The notes below the pieces were generated by a model. That model did not search any database. It was not told the origin of the DNA and worked only from the letters and a program-made list of their open reading frames with translations. From Loripinus fragilis (taxonomy: Eukaryota > Mollusca > Bivalvia > Lucinida > Lucinidae), in the NCBI GenBank assembly GCA_964019695.1, contig OZ026524.1, positions 17,973,509 to 18,037,508 on the forward strand: 64,000 nucleotides of DNA. Direction: 5' to 3'. The position numbers were made by a program, and so were the translations under genes. Position 1 is the stretch's first letter. The number at the start of each line of letters is the position of its first letter. Shown here piece by piece: positions 45,385 through 57,485 of this stretch.

Positions 45385-46060
45385 ACACGTTTTCCCACCT
45401 ATTTATTGATGGAGTTACTTATCCTCCTCTTTTCCGATCAAATTTAGGATAGTAAATTCGGAAATTTCCGCGAGAATTTTATTTTCAACGTTAAACATTC
45501 GCAAAAAAGGCATGATTTACCTATATCAGTAAACAACAGAGTAATTTCGCCATACGCGAATGACGCGAAAATATAATTCTCGCAAAAATTTTCGAAGGAG
45601 ATGTCCAGCGAAGGCGTGAAATCTCCCTAAAAGGCATTTGTGAAAAAGTCAAAGGAGTTCTAGCGATAAGGTGTGTTTTTTCACTAGTTGCCATGATTAC
45701 AAACACCAAATTTTTAAAGTGCCCTAAAGTTTTTAAAATTGGTGTAGTTTGGAAGTAAAATATGCATAGTAGGCGACAAAGTACGTTTCAAATCAATTTA
45801 CCATTTACAAAACCATGGAAACATGCACTTTCTACTCCCACCCCCCTCATTTTACGTCTTAATACTGGGTGTTGGCTAGACTAGACTTTGAGTAAATGCA
45901 TTCATTTGCTAGTTTTTAAAAAATAAAAGTACTAAAATGTTAAGGATATAAGTGCTCTTCATTTCCAAAACCTTACCGTATACCTTCTACGCATGCGTTA
46001 GAAATGTACCTAAACTGTGACATTTGTCATTGGAAAGATGAAACTAGTGTCTTTCAGTTT
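45385..46060. other. no recognised gene
   Basis: Likely 3' flank or UTR of the CUB gene. It contains several cgcgaaaat / ttctcgc phrases near 45470-45600 that may be a degraded palindrome. Confidence 0.4.
45922..45927 (+). promoter_or_regulatory. possible polyadenylation signal of the CUB gene
   Basis: This AATAAA hexamer lies about 780 bp after the stop codon of the Thr-rich exon, within AT-rich DNA. It is only a candidate: such hexamers are common at this base composition and no transcript evidence is available. Confidence 0.25.
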
Positions 46061-46063
46061 GTT

Positions 46064-46171
46064 TTTAGATGCCCCTTAGACCCAAAATGCCCTTAACATA
46101 TGTTATAAATGTTTATAGCGACATGTCGATGTCCAAAGGGCATCTTGGGTCTAGGGGGGGCATCTAAAAAC
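46064..46171. repeat. hairpin repeat
   Basis: Arms tttttagatgccccttagac and a complement ending ggggggcatctaaaaa enclose a loop of about 45 bp containing aacatatgtt. Confidence 0.85.
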
Positions 46172-47235
46172 ATTTCCTTCAAGTGTGAGTTCATGATTTT
46201 GAACATTTAATCAAAAATGAATATTTCACTATGTACTGATTTATTTTTCACAGAACATTTATTCATCTGCTAAGTAAATTGCAGCAGTATTTATTGCTTT
46301 TATCTAAGTACCTGGAGGCAGAAATATTACAGCAATTGTCATTAAACAGATACATATTTTAAAACGTCTACTCAGGTCAGCGACATGATTCATAGCAGCA
46401 TCTTTCAGTGGTTCTATACATTTCTTCATTTCAATATTGGATAATGGATATTCAGTTTTAATTACAATCAACGGTCAGATCAATGCAATTTAGAATATAA
46501 CAACTATGAAAAGAAAAGTATTTTGTTTTTCAATAAGTTTCATTTGATTTTGTTCAGTCTTTTTGTACCCAAAACGTAGAAAGTTGTCACAAATATATCG
46601 TCTGGTGTAGTCGTAGTTATTAGCCCTTTAAGGGCTAAATTTAAAAAAAAATGGTTATTAAACATTGGCCAGGTATCAAATTATACCCATCAATGTACAC
46701 ACTGCTTAAAATATTACTCTGAAACATCGTGCATTTTAACCATTATTAAGGATTTATAATTCTGCTCTGGTAGTGTGTAAGCAAGTGATAGTGCTTCCAG
46801 TTCTCTAGTGAGGAGCTCATTGACTAGACTGGTATCAGACCAGTAAATAGAAAAAAATAGTAAAATATGTACACATACATATACAAGCATATACACCTCT
46901 GAAAGAAACCGCCAACTGTCATCTTAACTGTATTCTGTGCATGTGGAAATAATATAGCATCATAAATTTATCTCTGTAGTAGTTATATAACTTTCAGTTA
47001 GATGTCTTAATACAGGGCCTGAAGACAGGCTACTCATTGAACTGAAAAGTGGCCAGACTCCATGGGCAAGCGAAAGTAATTAATTACAGGCTAATTGAGG
47101 AGCTTTCACAAACATTTAATGAGGGATTATTTCTACCATATTGTAAGCTCTACAATAAATACATTTGAAAAAAGAGTGAATTTTCATTTTAACGAATATT
47201 CATGCTAGGCGCCTACCACTATGAATAATACTTGT
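46172..47235. other. no recognised feature
   Basis: AT-rich sequence without visible exons or repeats; a small agccctttaagggct palindrome lies at about 46621. Confidence 0.45.
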
Positions 47236-47238
47236 CAG

Positions 47239-47372
47239 GTCCACTAGTGTATGCTCATATCTAATCAAATTTCCATAAGCAAACAGATAGGAACCTGATT
47301 AGGAAACTCTTATAAGAGCTGCTTGACCTTGGTCTGCTCTGTTTACAAAGTGTTAAAAGGCGCCTCAATGAC
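47239..47372 (-). mobile_element. hairpin element, family D, inverted copy 2
   Basis: Reverse complement of 31258-31391 with moderate divergence, from cactagtgtatgctcatatc to aaaggcgcctcaa. Confidence 0.85.
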
Positions 47373-47572
47373 CTGGGAGATCACTCTTGGTATTGATCGA
47401 AGTTAGGGTTTCATATAGTATTTTCCCTTGCACTTCAGATAGAAAGACACACGAATGCTTTTAACGATATAAGCAATAAGGATGGGATTGCCCATTCTAT
47501 ATTTTGAGGGTCACAGCTCGGCATTTCCAAATTATGATGTATTTCTGTCCCTGGGGATATTTTTTACTTTAA

Positions 47573-47637
47573 CAAACAGTGTAGACCCTGATGAAATGCC
47601 GCCTTATGTGGTATTTCATCTAGGTCTGAGTACCCGT
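47573..47637. repeat. short hairpin repeat, CAAACAGTG family, right arm decayed
   Basis: Starts caaacagtgtagaccctga, with inner gaaatgccgc and gtatttcatc, then aggtctgagtac. Confidence 0.65.
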
Positions 47638-47997
47638 TTAACTCGTACTTTAAACTACATAGTTTACTCTTCATAGTTTACTCTTCTTAGTTTACTCTTC
47701 ATTGTTCATTGTTTACGCTTAAAAGTTTATACAGTTTCCTGTTTGTCCATGATGTCATATTTAGATGTATTATATGACTTTTTGGTTACTGTAAAGGCGG
47801 CACCTCATGAATGCGTAATTAGGACTGGTCAACCTTAGACATAGGTAAAAGCTGAAAATGAGGCGTGGTTTTATTCAAAAGTAACTGTTTCATCTTGCGC
47901 CATTACCTCACTATAGACGCAAAACACAGTATTTAGTCCTTAAAACGCCAGCAAAATAACTGCATCTGAAAATTTCTATTTAATATAAGCATACAGG

Positions 47998-48058
47998 CAA
48001 ACATTGTGGACCCAGATCAGACTGCTCCTACAGTCTGACATGGGTCCACACTGTTTGT
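47998..48058. repeat. short hairpin repeat, CAAACAGTG family
   Basis: Arms caaacattgtggacccag and gggtccacactgtttg, inner cagactgctcctacagtctg. Confidence 0.9.
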
Positions 48059-48059
48059 C

Positions 48060-48995
48060 TATGAGGCTTCAAATATTTTAGTAGACGCCAAAACATACAT
48101 GTTGTGATTATGCGCTTTAAGAGTTAATAAATGAGAGTTCAGTGTGTATACGGTTAGGATTTTCATTAATTGCACGCATGTTTGCGGGGCCCAAACAACT
48201 TTACCCTTGTAAAGCAGATGAAATAGCCAAACCCCGCACAGAAATGAATATTAAAGTTACCGCCTTTACAGTGAGCAAAAAGTTATTATGAGGTTCGATA
48301 AATAGAGAATACTAGGTAAGTGTCTTTTGATATCAAGTAGAATATGCATGAATGCGTTCTAAGCCGATCCTGATGAACTTGGTATCAAAAGACGCGAACT
48401 TAGTAATCTGTTTTTCAGTTTACAAGTTGGTTCATTCTCAAACTTATCATCGATTTTCGTGTCAATTCAACGTCATTTACGACGTCATTCATATAGCGCA
48501 ACGTCATGATGACCTAATAAAGATACGTGCAGTGAGATAGATAACGTTTATCAGGTCAACATGCAACAATGCAGTTAATATGGGAGGTAACGGACAAACA
48601 TTCTTACAATACCATTATTTATTATACAATTGTAGTATGGCCTATGCTTTTTTCTTTAATCTTTGCTGATGTTTAAATCAGACACCCTAGAATAACGACG
48701 AAGGGGGAGCTTAAAACCGTACTCTAACTTCAAATTTTAGTTAAACAGCGATGTAGGCGGGAACTTCATAAATAGCGACAAAGGATCATTGACACTTGCT
48801 ATGGGTAAATGCCTATGGTTTTCAGTAAAAATAAAAGTTTGTCAATCGTCCCTTTATTCACCTAGAAGCTACCCTGACCTGAGTACTTTATGGATGTAAA
48901 ATCAAATTTCGACATTGAATGCTTCAAGGATGAAAAATTTTGGGTAGAACAATCAGTTTTACATTAAGATATATAGAAATCCGAAAACATTTTTT
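48060..48995. other. no recognised feature
   Basis: No exon or clear repeat was recognised. Confidence 0.45.
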
Positions 48996-49002
48996 AAAAT
49001 GT

Positions 49003-49103
49003 CATTCCCCCCCCGTGTGCCAGCAAAAGCTTTTGCATGTATATGTGTTACCATATTTTACACATTGTATGGAAGTGGCTTGCTGGCACACGGGGGGAAA
49101 GAT
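49003..49103. repeat. C-run/G-run hairpin, copy 1
   Basis: Arms attccccccccgtgtgccag and ctggcacacggggggaaa flank a loop of about 56 bp with ttttgcatgtatatgtg and atattttacacat. Confidence 0.92.
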
Positions 49104-49450
49104 GTTCAGCAGCCCAAAAACTCAGGGCCTAAGCCCATTAAATGCCTTTTCTACCAAATAAGAAATTAATGACAGTAATTAAGTTCTCTAGAACCAACCT
49201 CCTAAATTGCTTTATATTCTGTGCTAGTTTAATATAAAGTACTTAAAGATTAAAAGTAGAATTTGCAAGGTTTTATGCATTTTTTAATAAGAAAAAATCT
49301 CACTGTTATTAAATCACACGATATTTTGCAAACGTCCTGTACTTATCTATTTGCGTGCTAGGAAATTGTTCATGTTTTTATTTTCGGCTGCTGACTTTCT
49401 TCAAAATTAATTTTTTAAAGATAAACCACCAAGGACCACCATCAGAGTGT

Positions 49451-49515
49451 CAAACAGTTTGGATCCAGATCAAGACCGACATTCTGTTGGTCTTCATTTG
49501 GGTTCAAACTGTTTG
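49451..49515. repeat. short hairpin repeat, CAAACAGTG family
   Basis: Arms caaacagtttggatcc and gggttcaaactgtttg, inner agaccgacattctgttggtc. Confidence 0.9.
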
Positions 49516-49519
49516 CAAA

Positions 49520-50335
49520 AGGCTATTGGCAGACGACAAAATTATACACTGGCATGCAAAGAGTTATAACGGGTAAATACTTTAGTGTTCTATATATTGT
49601 CTCATATAGGGATATACATGCATATGTATACCATAAATATTCGGACACTTTAAATACATTCAACATGCTATGCCCTTTAAATAAAGCAAAAGTAATATTC
49701 AAAGGATCTAGTTAGAATGAGTTTTACTTTCCAATGCTTAATGGGACACTTTCATTCTTTCAAAAATATTTATTTCTTTTGTTGAGCTTTCAGTTTTGTA
49801 TTATTTACGGTACATGTAGTCAAAAATGTACAGGTAACGTCTAAATTATCTCCCCAAAATCATTTAATTACAAAACATATTTTATTTTTAAAGCAATTTC
49901 ATCAATTATCGTGATTCGTTAATACTCTGCGTATGGTATGTTCAATAGATATCACCATGCCTACCAAATAAATCAAGAAAACATGCAGAAATCACTTTTT
50001 AAAGCACTTTTTATTTTCATGAAATTTCAGACCCCCTCCCCTTTCTACCCGCCATAACTCTCGAATGCGTAGGAATTTTGCAAATATTTTGCTAGCTGGC
50101 TCTTGCCATTAGATTCACATATTGCACTGATACTACATGCACCACACTAGAAGCCCAAAAGCAGCGTTCTGGGAATCAGAAAAATAGGCGTATAAGGCCC
50201 AAACCGTCAATGATCCTTAACCCATAGGTAAATGTAATATAATTGACAGCTTAGGCCGGATGCAGGGAGGAGCGAATGTAAATTTCGTCAGGTCTCAGTA
50301 ACACGTGTTTATTTGCGCCTGCGCCATACTACAAG
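49520..50335. other. no recognised feature
   Basis: AT-rich sequence with no visible gene. Confidence 0.45.
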
Positions 50336-50336
50336 C

Positions 50337-50438
50337 TAAATAAAGGATTTTTCCTCGGCTTCTATTTAAACCCCTTGGTGGGCTATGCCCACCTCGCGGT
50401 TTAAACAAGAAAGCCTCGGAAAAGTATCCTTTATTTAT
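50337..50438. repeat. hairpin, first of an adjacent pair
   Basis: Arms taaataaaggatttttcctc and aaaagtatcctttattta, with inner tttaaacccc / cggtttaaa. Confidence 0.9.
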
Positions 50439-50443
50439 TACTT

Positions 50444-50573
50444 ATTGACTATTGAGGCATAGGGCATGATGTGATGTCGACCTGAGAGCACCTATATTGA
50501 CCGAGGCAGAGCCTCAGTCAAATTTGGTATTCTCAGGTTGACATCATATCATGTCAAACGCCTCAATAGTCAA
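50444..50573. repeat. hairpin, second of an adjacent pair
   Basis: Arms ttgactattgaggcatag and cgcctcaatagtcaa, with inner catgatgtgatgtcgacctg / caggttgacatcatatcatg. A partial third arm (ctcaggttgacatcacatca) follows at about 50620. Confidence 0.92.
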
Positions 50574-50788
50574 CATTTTTTTTATTGTATAATTTCAGCC
50601 CCGTTCAATATTTGTACTCTCAGGTTGACATCACATCATACCAGCGGACGATTCTCATAAAATATCATTCCTTATTTGTTATTTTTGAAAAAGTGGCAAA
50701 ATTTGAAATAGTCTTCTGCTGCAAATTATACGTGGCGCTTTAAGGGTTAAAAGAGGAACGAAAGCATAATGTTTTTGTAATTACAACT

Positions 50789-50855
50789 GCAGACAGAGAA
50801 GGCCCAGATTAAATGCTGCATAATGTGGCATTTTATCAGGGTCTACACTGTTTGC
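50789..50855. repeat. short hairpin repeat, CAAACAGTG family, left arm decayed
   Basis: Inner taaatgctgcataatgtggc and right arm gggtctacactgtttgc are recognisable. Confidence 0.65.
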
Positions 50856-51347
50856 TGAGACAAAACCTGTCTTCAGAGGAAAAAACAACTATAATTTTAA
50901 CCTGTGACCCCGTGAATTATACAATGGACCATTCCAAGCTTATTGCATCAATCCAGAAGGAAGAATTCATTAGTGGATTAAGAGTTCTTTTTTTATTCAA
51001 AAGGAAAGTCTTGAATTACAGTATATGATGAAACACCAAATCTTGTAAATTTCGTGCTGATATCATTCTCTGTTCAAATTGAAATTACAACAAATCATGT
51101 AAATTTCAAAAAGCACACCTGTTATGAAATGTTTCTGTGAAGTCTACAATGCAACATATAGTTATATTGACTCAAGTGGATATGCATCTGGGCCAATCAG
51201 AAGATTGTTATTTATAGATTATATAATATACAATTCCTGACTTCAATGAGGAAGACATGAGGATTTATCTCCCGAAATAGTGATATTCACCGAGGCCACA
51301 AGGTTCCTCATATCTACCAAAATTGAGCTCAATAACTGTTTAAATTT

Positions 51348-51926
51348 GAGCTACGTGCATGAAAAGGCTATTTTGCCCCCCCCCCCCCCACCTATGAGGC
51401 CAAAAAACCACCCGAAAAAATGCTTACACCAAATTCTTCTTATTAGTTTATTAGAATAATAGCCCAAGTTTAATTTTACTTTTTCCGTTGCTATGGTAAC
51501 AAAAATAGCCGCCTTAGCTTGAAAATAGAAAAACATGACCATTTTGAAGCAAATTCGAGACATTTGACAGAAAAAATAACATAGAACACAAGCAAATACC
51601 AAAAATATATTTTACCGTATGATGAGAATTATCACGGCACACAACATATTAAAAGGTGTGTTTTTTATTTAGCTGTACTGATATCTAATTCATTATAAAT
51701 CGGTCTCCAAACGCCTTAAATTTGGTACAAAAATGTCAATTTCTCTTTTTTAAGCCTATTTTTGCTGTCATTTTTGTGACTATAGCAACGGTAAAAGTTA
51801 AATAAATGTTAGACTTTTACACTTGGGTTATTCTTCTTATAAACCAATCAGAAGAAATTTGTGAAAAGCAGCTTTCAGTTTTTGGCTTCAGAGGGGGCCA
51901 AATTGGCACATTAATGCACGTAGCTC
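51348..51926. mobile_element. inverted-repeat element, family K, copy 2
   Basis: Ends gagctacgtgcat and atgcacgtagctc are exact inverted repeats. The interior follows 42051-42608, with agcccaagtttaattttact on one side and acttttacacttgggttatt on the other. A C run follows the left end. Confidence 0.88.
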
Positions 51927-52160
51927 TTTGTTATATGACTTCAACGATGAATGAACACTGTTCTACTTTCAGACATGTTCGACATGTGGACTTTCTCACA
52001 AGTTTTAGCAACTGTTATTAAAACATACTGACGCCGAGTGACGGGCTTTATAAAGACAATTGAATGTAAACTTTCTTTGCTTCAATGATGTCATCATGAA
52101 GTGGCTTCTTCAGTCAACACTTTCAAAGTTTTAATTATACAACTAAACACGGCGACGTTA

Positions 52161-52535
52161 TTTAAAGCTGCATATTCTGTAACTTTTGATCTTTTAATTT
52201 TTGAACTAATGTTTCTCTTTTTCAAGAACACAGTAAAATAACTAAAATTCAGGTAAACATTTTAACAATTTCGTAAATCTCAACAAATTATCAGTATCAA
52301 AACAACAGCATTTATGTTAAAATTACCTGTCTATAATTATTGGAGGGACGCAAATAATTACCAACAAGAGAAAAACACACCTGTTTTATAAGATAATTCG
52401 CTTTTCCGTGCAGTTTTCAGCTATAGTGAACAGATTTATTGTGAAAGCATAACTTAATTCTACTTTTACAATTGATTTAAAAAGAAAATAAAAAATTTCG
52501 AAAAATATCAAAAGTTACAGAGTATGCAGCTTTAA
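52161..52535. mobile_element. inverted-repeat element, family M
   Basis: Terminal repeats of about 30 bp: taaagctgcatattctgtaa and ttacagagtatgcagcttta, extended by cttttgat / atcaaaag. The interior shows no coding potential. It abuts the fold-back at 52531. Confidence 0.9.
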
Positions 52536-53455
52536 GAAATAGATCAGCTCTAGCAGTGAATTGTTGAGTAATAATTCACTGTTTGGATGTCAGTTGTAAA
52601 GAAGATCAAATCATGAGCTCGCAGCGCGAGTGATTTATCTTCGTACAACTGACCGACAAACAGTGAATTATTACTCAACAATTCACGCACTGGAGCTGAT
52701 CTATTTCGATTCTAACACACATTAAATGACGAAAACACATTCGAAGTCTTCAGCTTCTTCCAACTTTCCGCCATTGCACTGAAGAACTACCGCCAATACT
52801 TAGACTACGTCGCATGCATTTACATGTAATTGTAACGTCGTTCAAGCGTAAAACGACGTTACACCGTCTAACGCCATGAATGACGTCATTTTCCAGTGAC
52901 GTCAGCTATCACACACTTCAGATGTGAATTATTGTCCGATATATCACAGTTTGTTACCATTTACTCTGTAGGCGAGTTTTGTTAGAATGCTTATTCTAAC
53001 ACAACTCGCCTATAGAGCCAACGATAACAAACTGTGTATATCGACAATAATTCACAGATAAAGTGTGTGATAGCTAACGTCACTGGAAAATGACGTCATT
53101 CATGGCGTTAGACGGTGTAACGTCATTTTTCAGATTAAATGACGTTACAATTACATGTAGACGCATGCGACGTAGTCTAAGTATTGGCGGGCGTTATTCA
53201 GTGCGATGGCGGTAAGCTGGAAAAAGCTGAAGACTTCGAATGTGTTTTCGTCGTTTATTGTGTGTTAGAATCGAAATAGATCAGCTCCAGCGCGTGAATT
53301 GTTGAGTTATAATTCACTGTTAGTCGGTCAGTTGTACGAAGATAAATCACTCGCGATGCGTGCTCGTGATTTGATCTTCTTTACAACTGACCTCTAAACA
53401 GTGAATTACATGTATTACTCAACAATTCACTGCTGGAGCTGATCTATTTCTTAAG
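52531..53455. mobile_element. 925-bp fold-back element with nested hairpins
   Basis: The left end tttaagaaatagatcagctc pairs with gagctgatctatttcttaag at the right, and the two halves are inverted copies around an axis at about 52990 (gttagaatgcttattctaac). Each half carries its own outer hairpin (about 52538-52712 and 53270-53450), built on agtgaattgttgagt / actcaacaattcact. No transposase frame was seen. Confidence 0.93.
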
Positions 53456-54635
53456 CAAAGTTTTCGTCGCTGATGCATTTCTTAAGTTGCAGAGTTTTTA
53501 AGTCATCGAATGAACGGTACACAGAGGTTAAAGTAAAAACGCAGAACTGTTGTAGCACAGACCTGCCAATCAAAATGAAAGGTATAACTCGATGACGTAC
53601 AAAGTTCATGACACACATTTGATTCTTCCAGGTGTTTCTGAATTTAAAGAAATAGGGAATTTTTCACTGATAAAATTTTGTCAAATGAAAGAGTTGACCC
53701 CTATCTCAAAGAGTTTACATTTTCAATGCTTTAAAATAATTTGAAGTATTTCAGAGACGCTTTTCGTGTACAAATTTCTTCAGAAGCACAACCAGTTTGT
53801 AACATGTTGTTACCATAGTCTTTTCTTGGTCTGCTGTACATATCAGAATGTCATTTGGCCATTTTGCTAAATTTCTATGGTGTCCGTTATACACCAACCC
53901 CTATTTTAGGGTAAACCCTTAAAACGTGTCACAGCTTAGCCCAAAGTGCCTACTTTGAATTCAAATAAACGCAAAAATAATCAATACCTATTTTCAAAAT
54001 AGTGCCAAACTGATGCTGTCGATCTCTAGGTTACAGGTCATTTATAGAAGAACAAAGAAATAGTTAATCGCGTGTTTGTAATTTTTGCATTATCACTATA
54101 TAACATGTCATTCTTTACACATCCATAACTTTTATTCTCTTAGAGAGATGAATCTGAATTTTTCAGAAATAACTTGTCTTTAATATAATATTGTAACAGT
54201 ATGGCACTAACACTTTACATGTCTAAACGTTTCGAAAACACCATAATGGGGTAGAAAATAGGGACCGTTTTAGGGGTACGTGTACATTTACCATGCCTGG
54301 TCGTTTACCTCAATGATAATCTAATCAAAATACACTGTAAATTGTCACCAATTTATCTATTCAAATAAATAAAACAAGAAAATATTCATGACTTGATAGC
54401 TTCCTTCGTTTTTCAAGGGAACTATTAAGGCGATACTTAACTTATGTCTGACTGTATACAATCGAATTGATTGTTTTGCATTATTTTTTGAGTCATACAT
54501 TAAAGCTGCTATCCTAGTGTAGCGCTTTTAAAGTCCGTCAGTATATTTGTATTTTGAAATGTATATTAATTCTCTAAATACGGAATGTTAATCATAAACT
54601 TTTTTTCAGCGGGAGCTGTCTATAATCGACTTTAC
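53456..54635. other. no recognised feature
   Basis: AT-rich sequence without visible genes or clear repeats. Confidence 0.45.
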
Positions 54636-54639
54636 TCTT

Positions 54640-54783
54640 AATTATCCACCAATCAGAAACAATCTTACATCTGCAAGTCTGCTATCTATGCTCATTGAAA
54701 CGGACTATCTAAACTATCCACCAATCCGAAACAATCTTACATCTGCAAGTCTGCTGCTATCTATGATCATTGAAATGGACTAT
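54640..54783. repeat. tandem duplication of about 72 bp
   Basis: The block atccaccaatc, gaaacaatcttacatctgca, agtctgct and attgaaa-ggactat occurs twice, with a three-base insertion in the second unit. Confidence 0.95.
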
Positions 54784-55442
54784 AATTTGTTGGGTATGAA
54801 AGCCAGGACCGTGCCGCGCTGCCGCGCCGAAATCTGCCGCGCCAGAAATATATTTTTCCTTTCCCGAAGCACTTAGAGGTGTAATTCCGTATTTTTTTTT
54901 CGCTCTGTCATCTGCAAATAGTATTATTAACAATTGCCAATACAAACATACATTATTTTTTACCGAAATAATGATTTTAATGGCGATTTGACATGTGTCA
55001 GGGGTAGGAAAGCCCCTGCCGTGCCGTGCCTTGCCACTTGCGTTAGTGGCAGTTTACCATATTTTTAACAGTCGATTACTTGAACATTTGTCCTGGCTGC
55101 ATTTTTACTAGAATCCATGGCACGGATGATTCTTAGTGGGTGTTTTAGGCATGCAATGGAATATATTAATAATAATAACGCATACACTCAATTGGCCCTT
55201 TTTCATGCGTTGTTACAGCTGGACAATTAACTGGTCAGTTAAACTTGTTCACTGTCCGCTTGCATCATAATATAATCAAGGGACCATCATTAAATGAATA
55301 ATATTCTTGACTTTGATCAATAATAGAACCGAACAAGCTCATTAAAGAATCTAATCTTATCAATTAGTGCCGAAAGAATTTGGAACAAGAAGTTTGTGAA
55401 CTTCAATGAGCTCAACATTTATTTGTGTTACTCAGAATCTAG

Positions 55443-55445
55443 TAT

Positions 55446-55475
<30 letters not shown>
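55443..55475. repeat. (TTTA)n microsatellite
   Basis: About eight perfect TTTA units. Confidence 0.97.
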
Positions 55476-55477
<2 letters not shown>

Positions 55478-55569
55478 GCATAGCTAATGCGCCGATGCGT
55501 CGGCTGGTCTGCGCCTTTGTTTTTTTTTGCAAACACCCACAACATTAGCAACGGTTTTTCGTCATATGT

Positions 55570-55810
55570 TTCACAGTGTCGGCCAAGACGAGTCTGCGCA
55601 TATGCACAGTCTCGCAATAGCCTCTACTGCTGGTTTATACAAGATGATAAACTTTATACATTAACCACGTCGCTCATCTAATGAAACTAGCTAGAATATG
55701 GTTATATTACAAGATAGATAACGTTCGTTTATCATAAATTTGTTCACAGTGAAGGCTCAGACGAGTTTGCGCATACGCACAGTCTCGCCAGGGCCTTTAC
55801 TGCTTGTTTA
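55570..55810. repeat. two palindromic blocks with TGCGCATATGC-type core
   Basis: Both contain the paired phrases gacgagtctgcgcatatgca / cagtctcgc and end in gcctctactgctggttta or gcctttactgcttgttta. Another copy lies at about 56145-56205. Confidence 0.8.
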
Positions 55811-56395
55811 CTGAATGCGAGAGCATTTAATCAATGGAAATGACGCCTTTCCCGAAATTTAGAACAAAACTAAAACTTTAAAAACAAATTTATTTTCTGA
55901 TTTGAGGGTGCGTCATCCATAGTGCAGTGGGATTCCCACAGCCTATAACATGCTTTGGGAAATATTACTGTTTTTATAGTCCTTCCATGTATGATGTCAT
56001 TGATGCCAGCAAACAAGACGATTACCTGCACTAATACAGGATTTTTTTATTATTTAACTGAACTCTATTTTTTCTGAGTCCTATGTGCGCTTCATGTCTT
56101 GTGATGTGATAGAAACCATGTTATATTGTATACAAACTATATACTGTAAAGGCTCTAGCGAGACTGCGCATATGTGCAAGCTCGGCTGAGTCTTAACTGT
56201 GAACTGAGTAATGATGTACATGTACATGTATGACCATTGAACAGAACTGAGTTTTATTCGAAATCCTGTAGGCTATAGAGCTCGCAAGGAATACAATCTA
56301 CATCTTTCGGAGAAGGCGTGCTTAATTTTTTAACTTGCATATCCACTACCTTCAGTAAACAAGCAGTAAAGGCTCTGGCGAGACTGTGCGTATGC

Positions 56396-56642
56396 GCATG
56401 GGCGGATTCAGAGGGGGGACATGGGGTCTGGACCCCCCCCCCTGAAAAATCACAAAACTATAGGGTTTTCTAGCAATACTGGTATGGGTCTCCTGAAAAA
56501 ATCACAAGGTTACCAAGCCAGCATTAAATGTTGGGCCATCATTGGTACGACAGTTTCTCCTTTCATCAACTAAGAAAAAACAACAAAAAAAAACGTTGTC
56601 AAAGTCGGACCCCCTCTGGCAAAACTTTCTGGATCCGCGCAA
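56396..56642 (+). mobile_element. inverted-repeat element, family I, nested in duplicated unit 1
   Basis: Ends gcatgggcggattcagaggg and ccccctctggcaaaactttc then tggatccgc. It lies within the arms of a gcgagactgtgc / gcaaactcgtctgag palindrome. Confidence 0.85.
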
Positions 56643-56846
56643 AATGTGCAAACTCGTCTGAGCCTTCACTGAGATCTGACTTATGATGTACATGCATGAT
56701 CATTGAACAGAACTGAGTTTTATTCGAACTTCTGTAGGCTATATAGCTCGCGAGGATACAATCTACATCTTTCGAGGAAGGTGTGCTTAATTTTCTAACT
56801 CTTCAATAAACAAGCAGTAAAGGCTCTGGCGAGACTGTGCATATTC

Positions 56847-57148
56847 GCATGGGTGGATCCAGAGGGGGGACAGGGCGTTCGGACCCCCCCCCCCTGAAAA
56901 ATCACAACACTATAGGGCTACAGCCATACTGGCCCAGATCCCCTGAAAAATCACAAGGTTACAAAGCCAGCATTCAATGTTGGGCCATCAACGGTACGAC
57001 AGTGAAACTCCATTTTAATGGCGTTTGCTGGCGGGCCGATGTTGGTCCGCTTATGGTGGTATTTGGATCGTCTCTCCCCTCGTCAACTAAGAAAAAAAAC
57101 GTTGTCAAAGTCGGATCCCCTCTGGCAAAACTTTCTGGATTCGTGTAA
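56847..57148 (+). mobile_element. inverted-repeat element, family I, nested in duplicated unit 2
   Basis: Ends gcatgggtggatccagaggg and ccctctggcaaaactttctg then gattcg. It retains the central ttttaatggcgtttgctggc portion that unit 1 has lost. Confidence 0.85.
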
Positions 57149-57403
57149 GATGCGAGAACTCGTCTGAGGAGCCTTCACTGTGGACAAATTTATGATGTAC
57201 GAACGTTATCTATCTTGTAATATAACAATATTCTAGCTAGTGTCATTAGATGAGCGACGTATTTAGTATTTTATCATCTTGTATAAACCAGCAGTAGATG
57301 CTATGACGAGACTGTGCATATAGGTTTGATAGGATTCTGAGTAACACAAAGTAATGTCGCCTTATTGAAGTTCACAGACTTCTTTCTAGAAAATGATTAA
57401 GGA

Positions 57404-57485
57404 AGGGGAGCGCAGTGGCTTAGTGGTAGAGTGCTTGACTCGAGACCGAAGGGCCGCGGGTTCGAACCTCACCGGCGTCACATTT
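57404..57485 (+). mobile_element. tRNA-like SINE head with different body
   Basis: A box tggcttagtggtagagtg and B box ggttcgaacct are intact, and the head matches 37388-37462. The following sequence does not match the body of the first SINE family. A tRNA pseudogene or a SINE with another body are both possible. Confidence 0.75.

Larger units (their letters stand above)
56212..57190. repeat. tandem duplication of about 470-bp composite units
   Basis: Two units each start tgatgtacatg, contain gaacagaactgagttttatt, atacaatctacatctttcg, aaacaagcagtaaaggctct and an embedded family I element, and end at gtctgag followed by ccttcactg. The second embedded element is longer. Confidence 0.9.
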
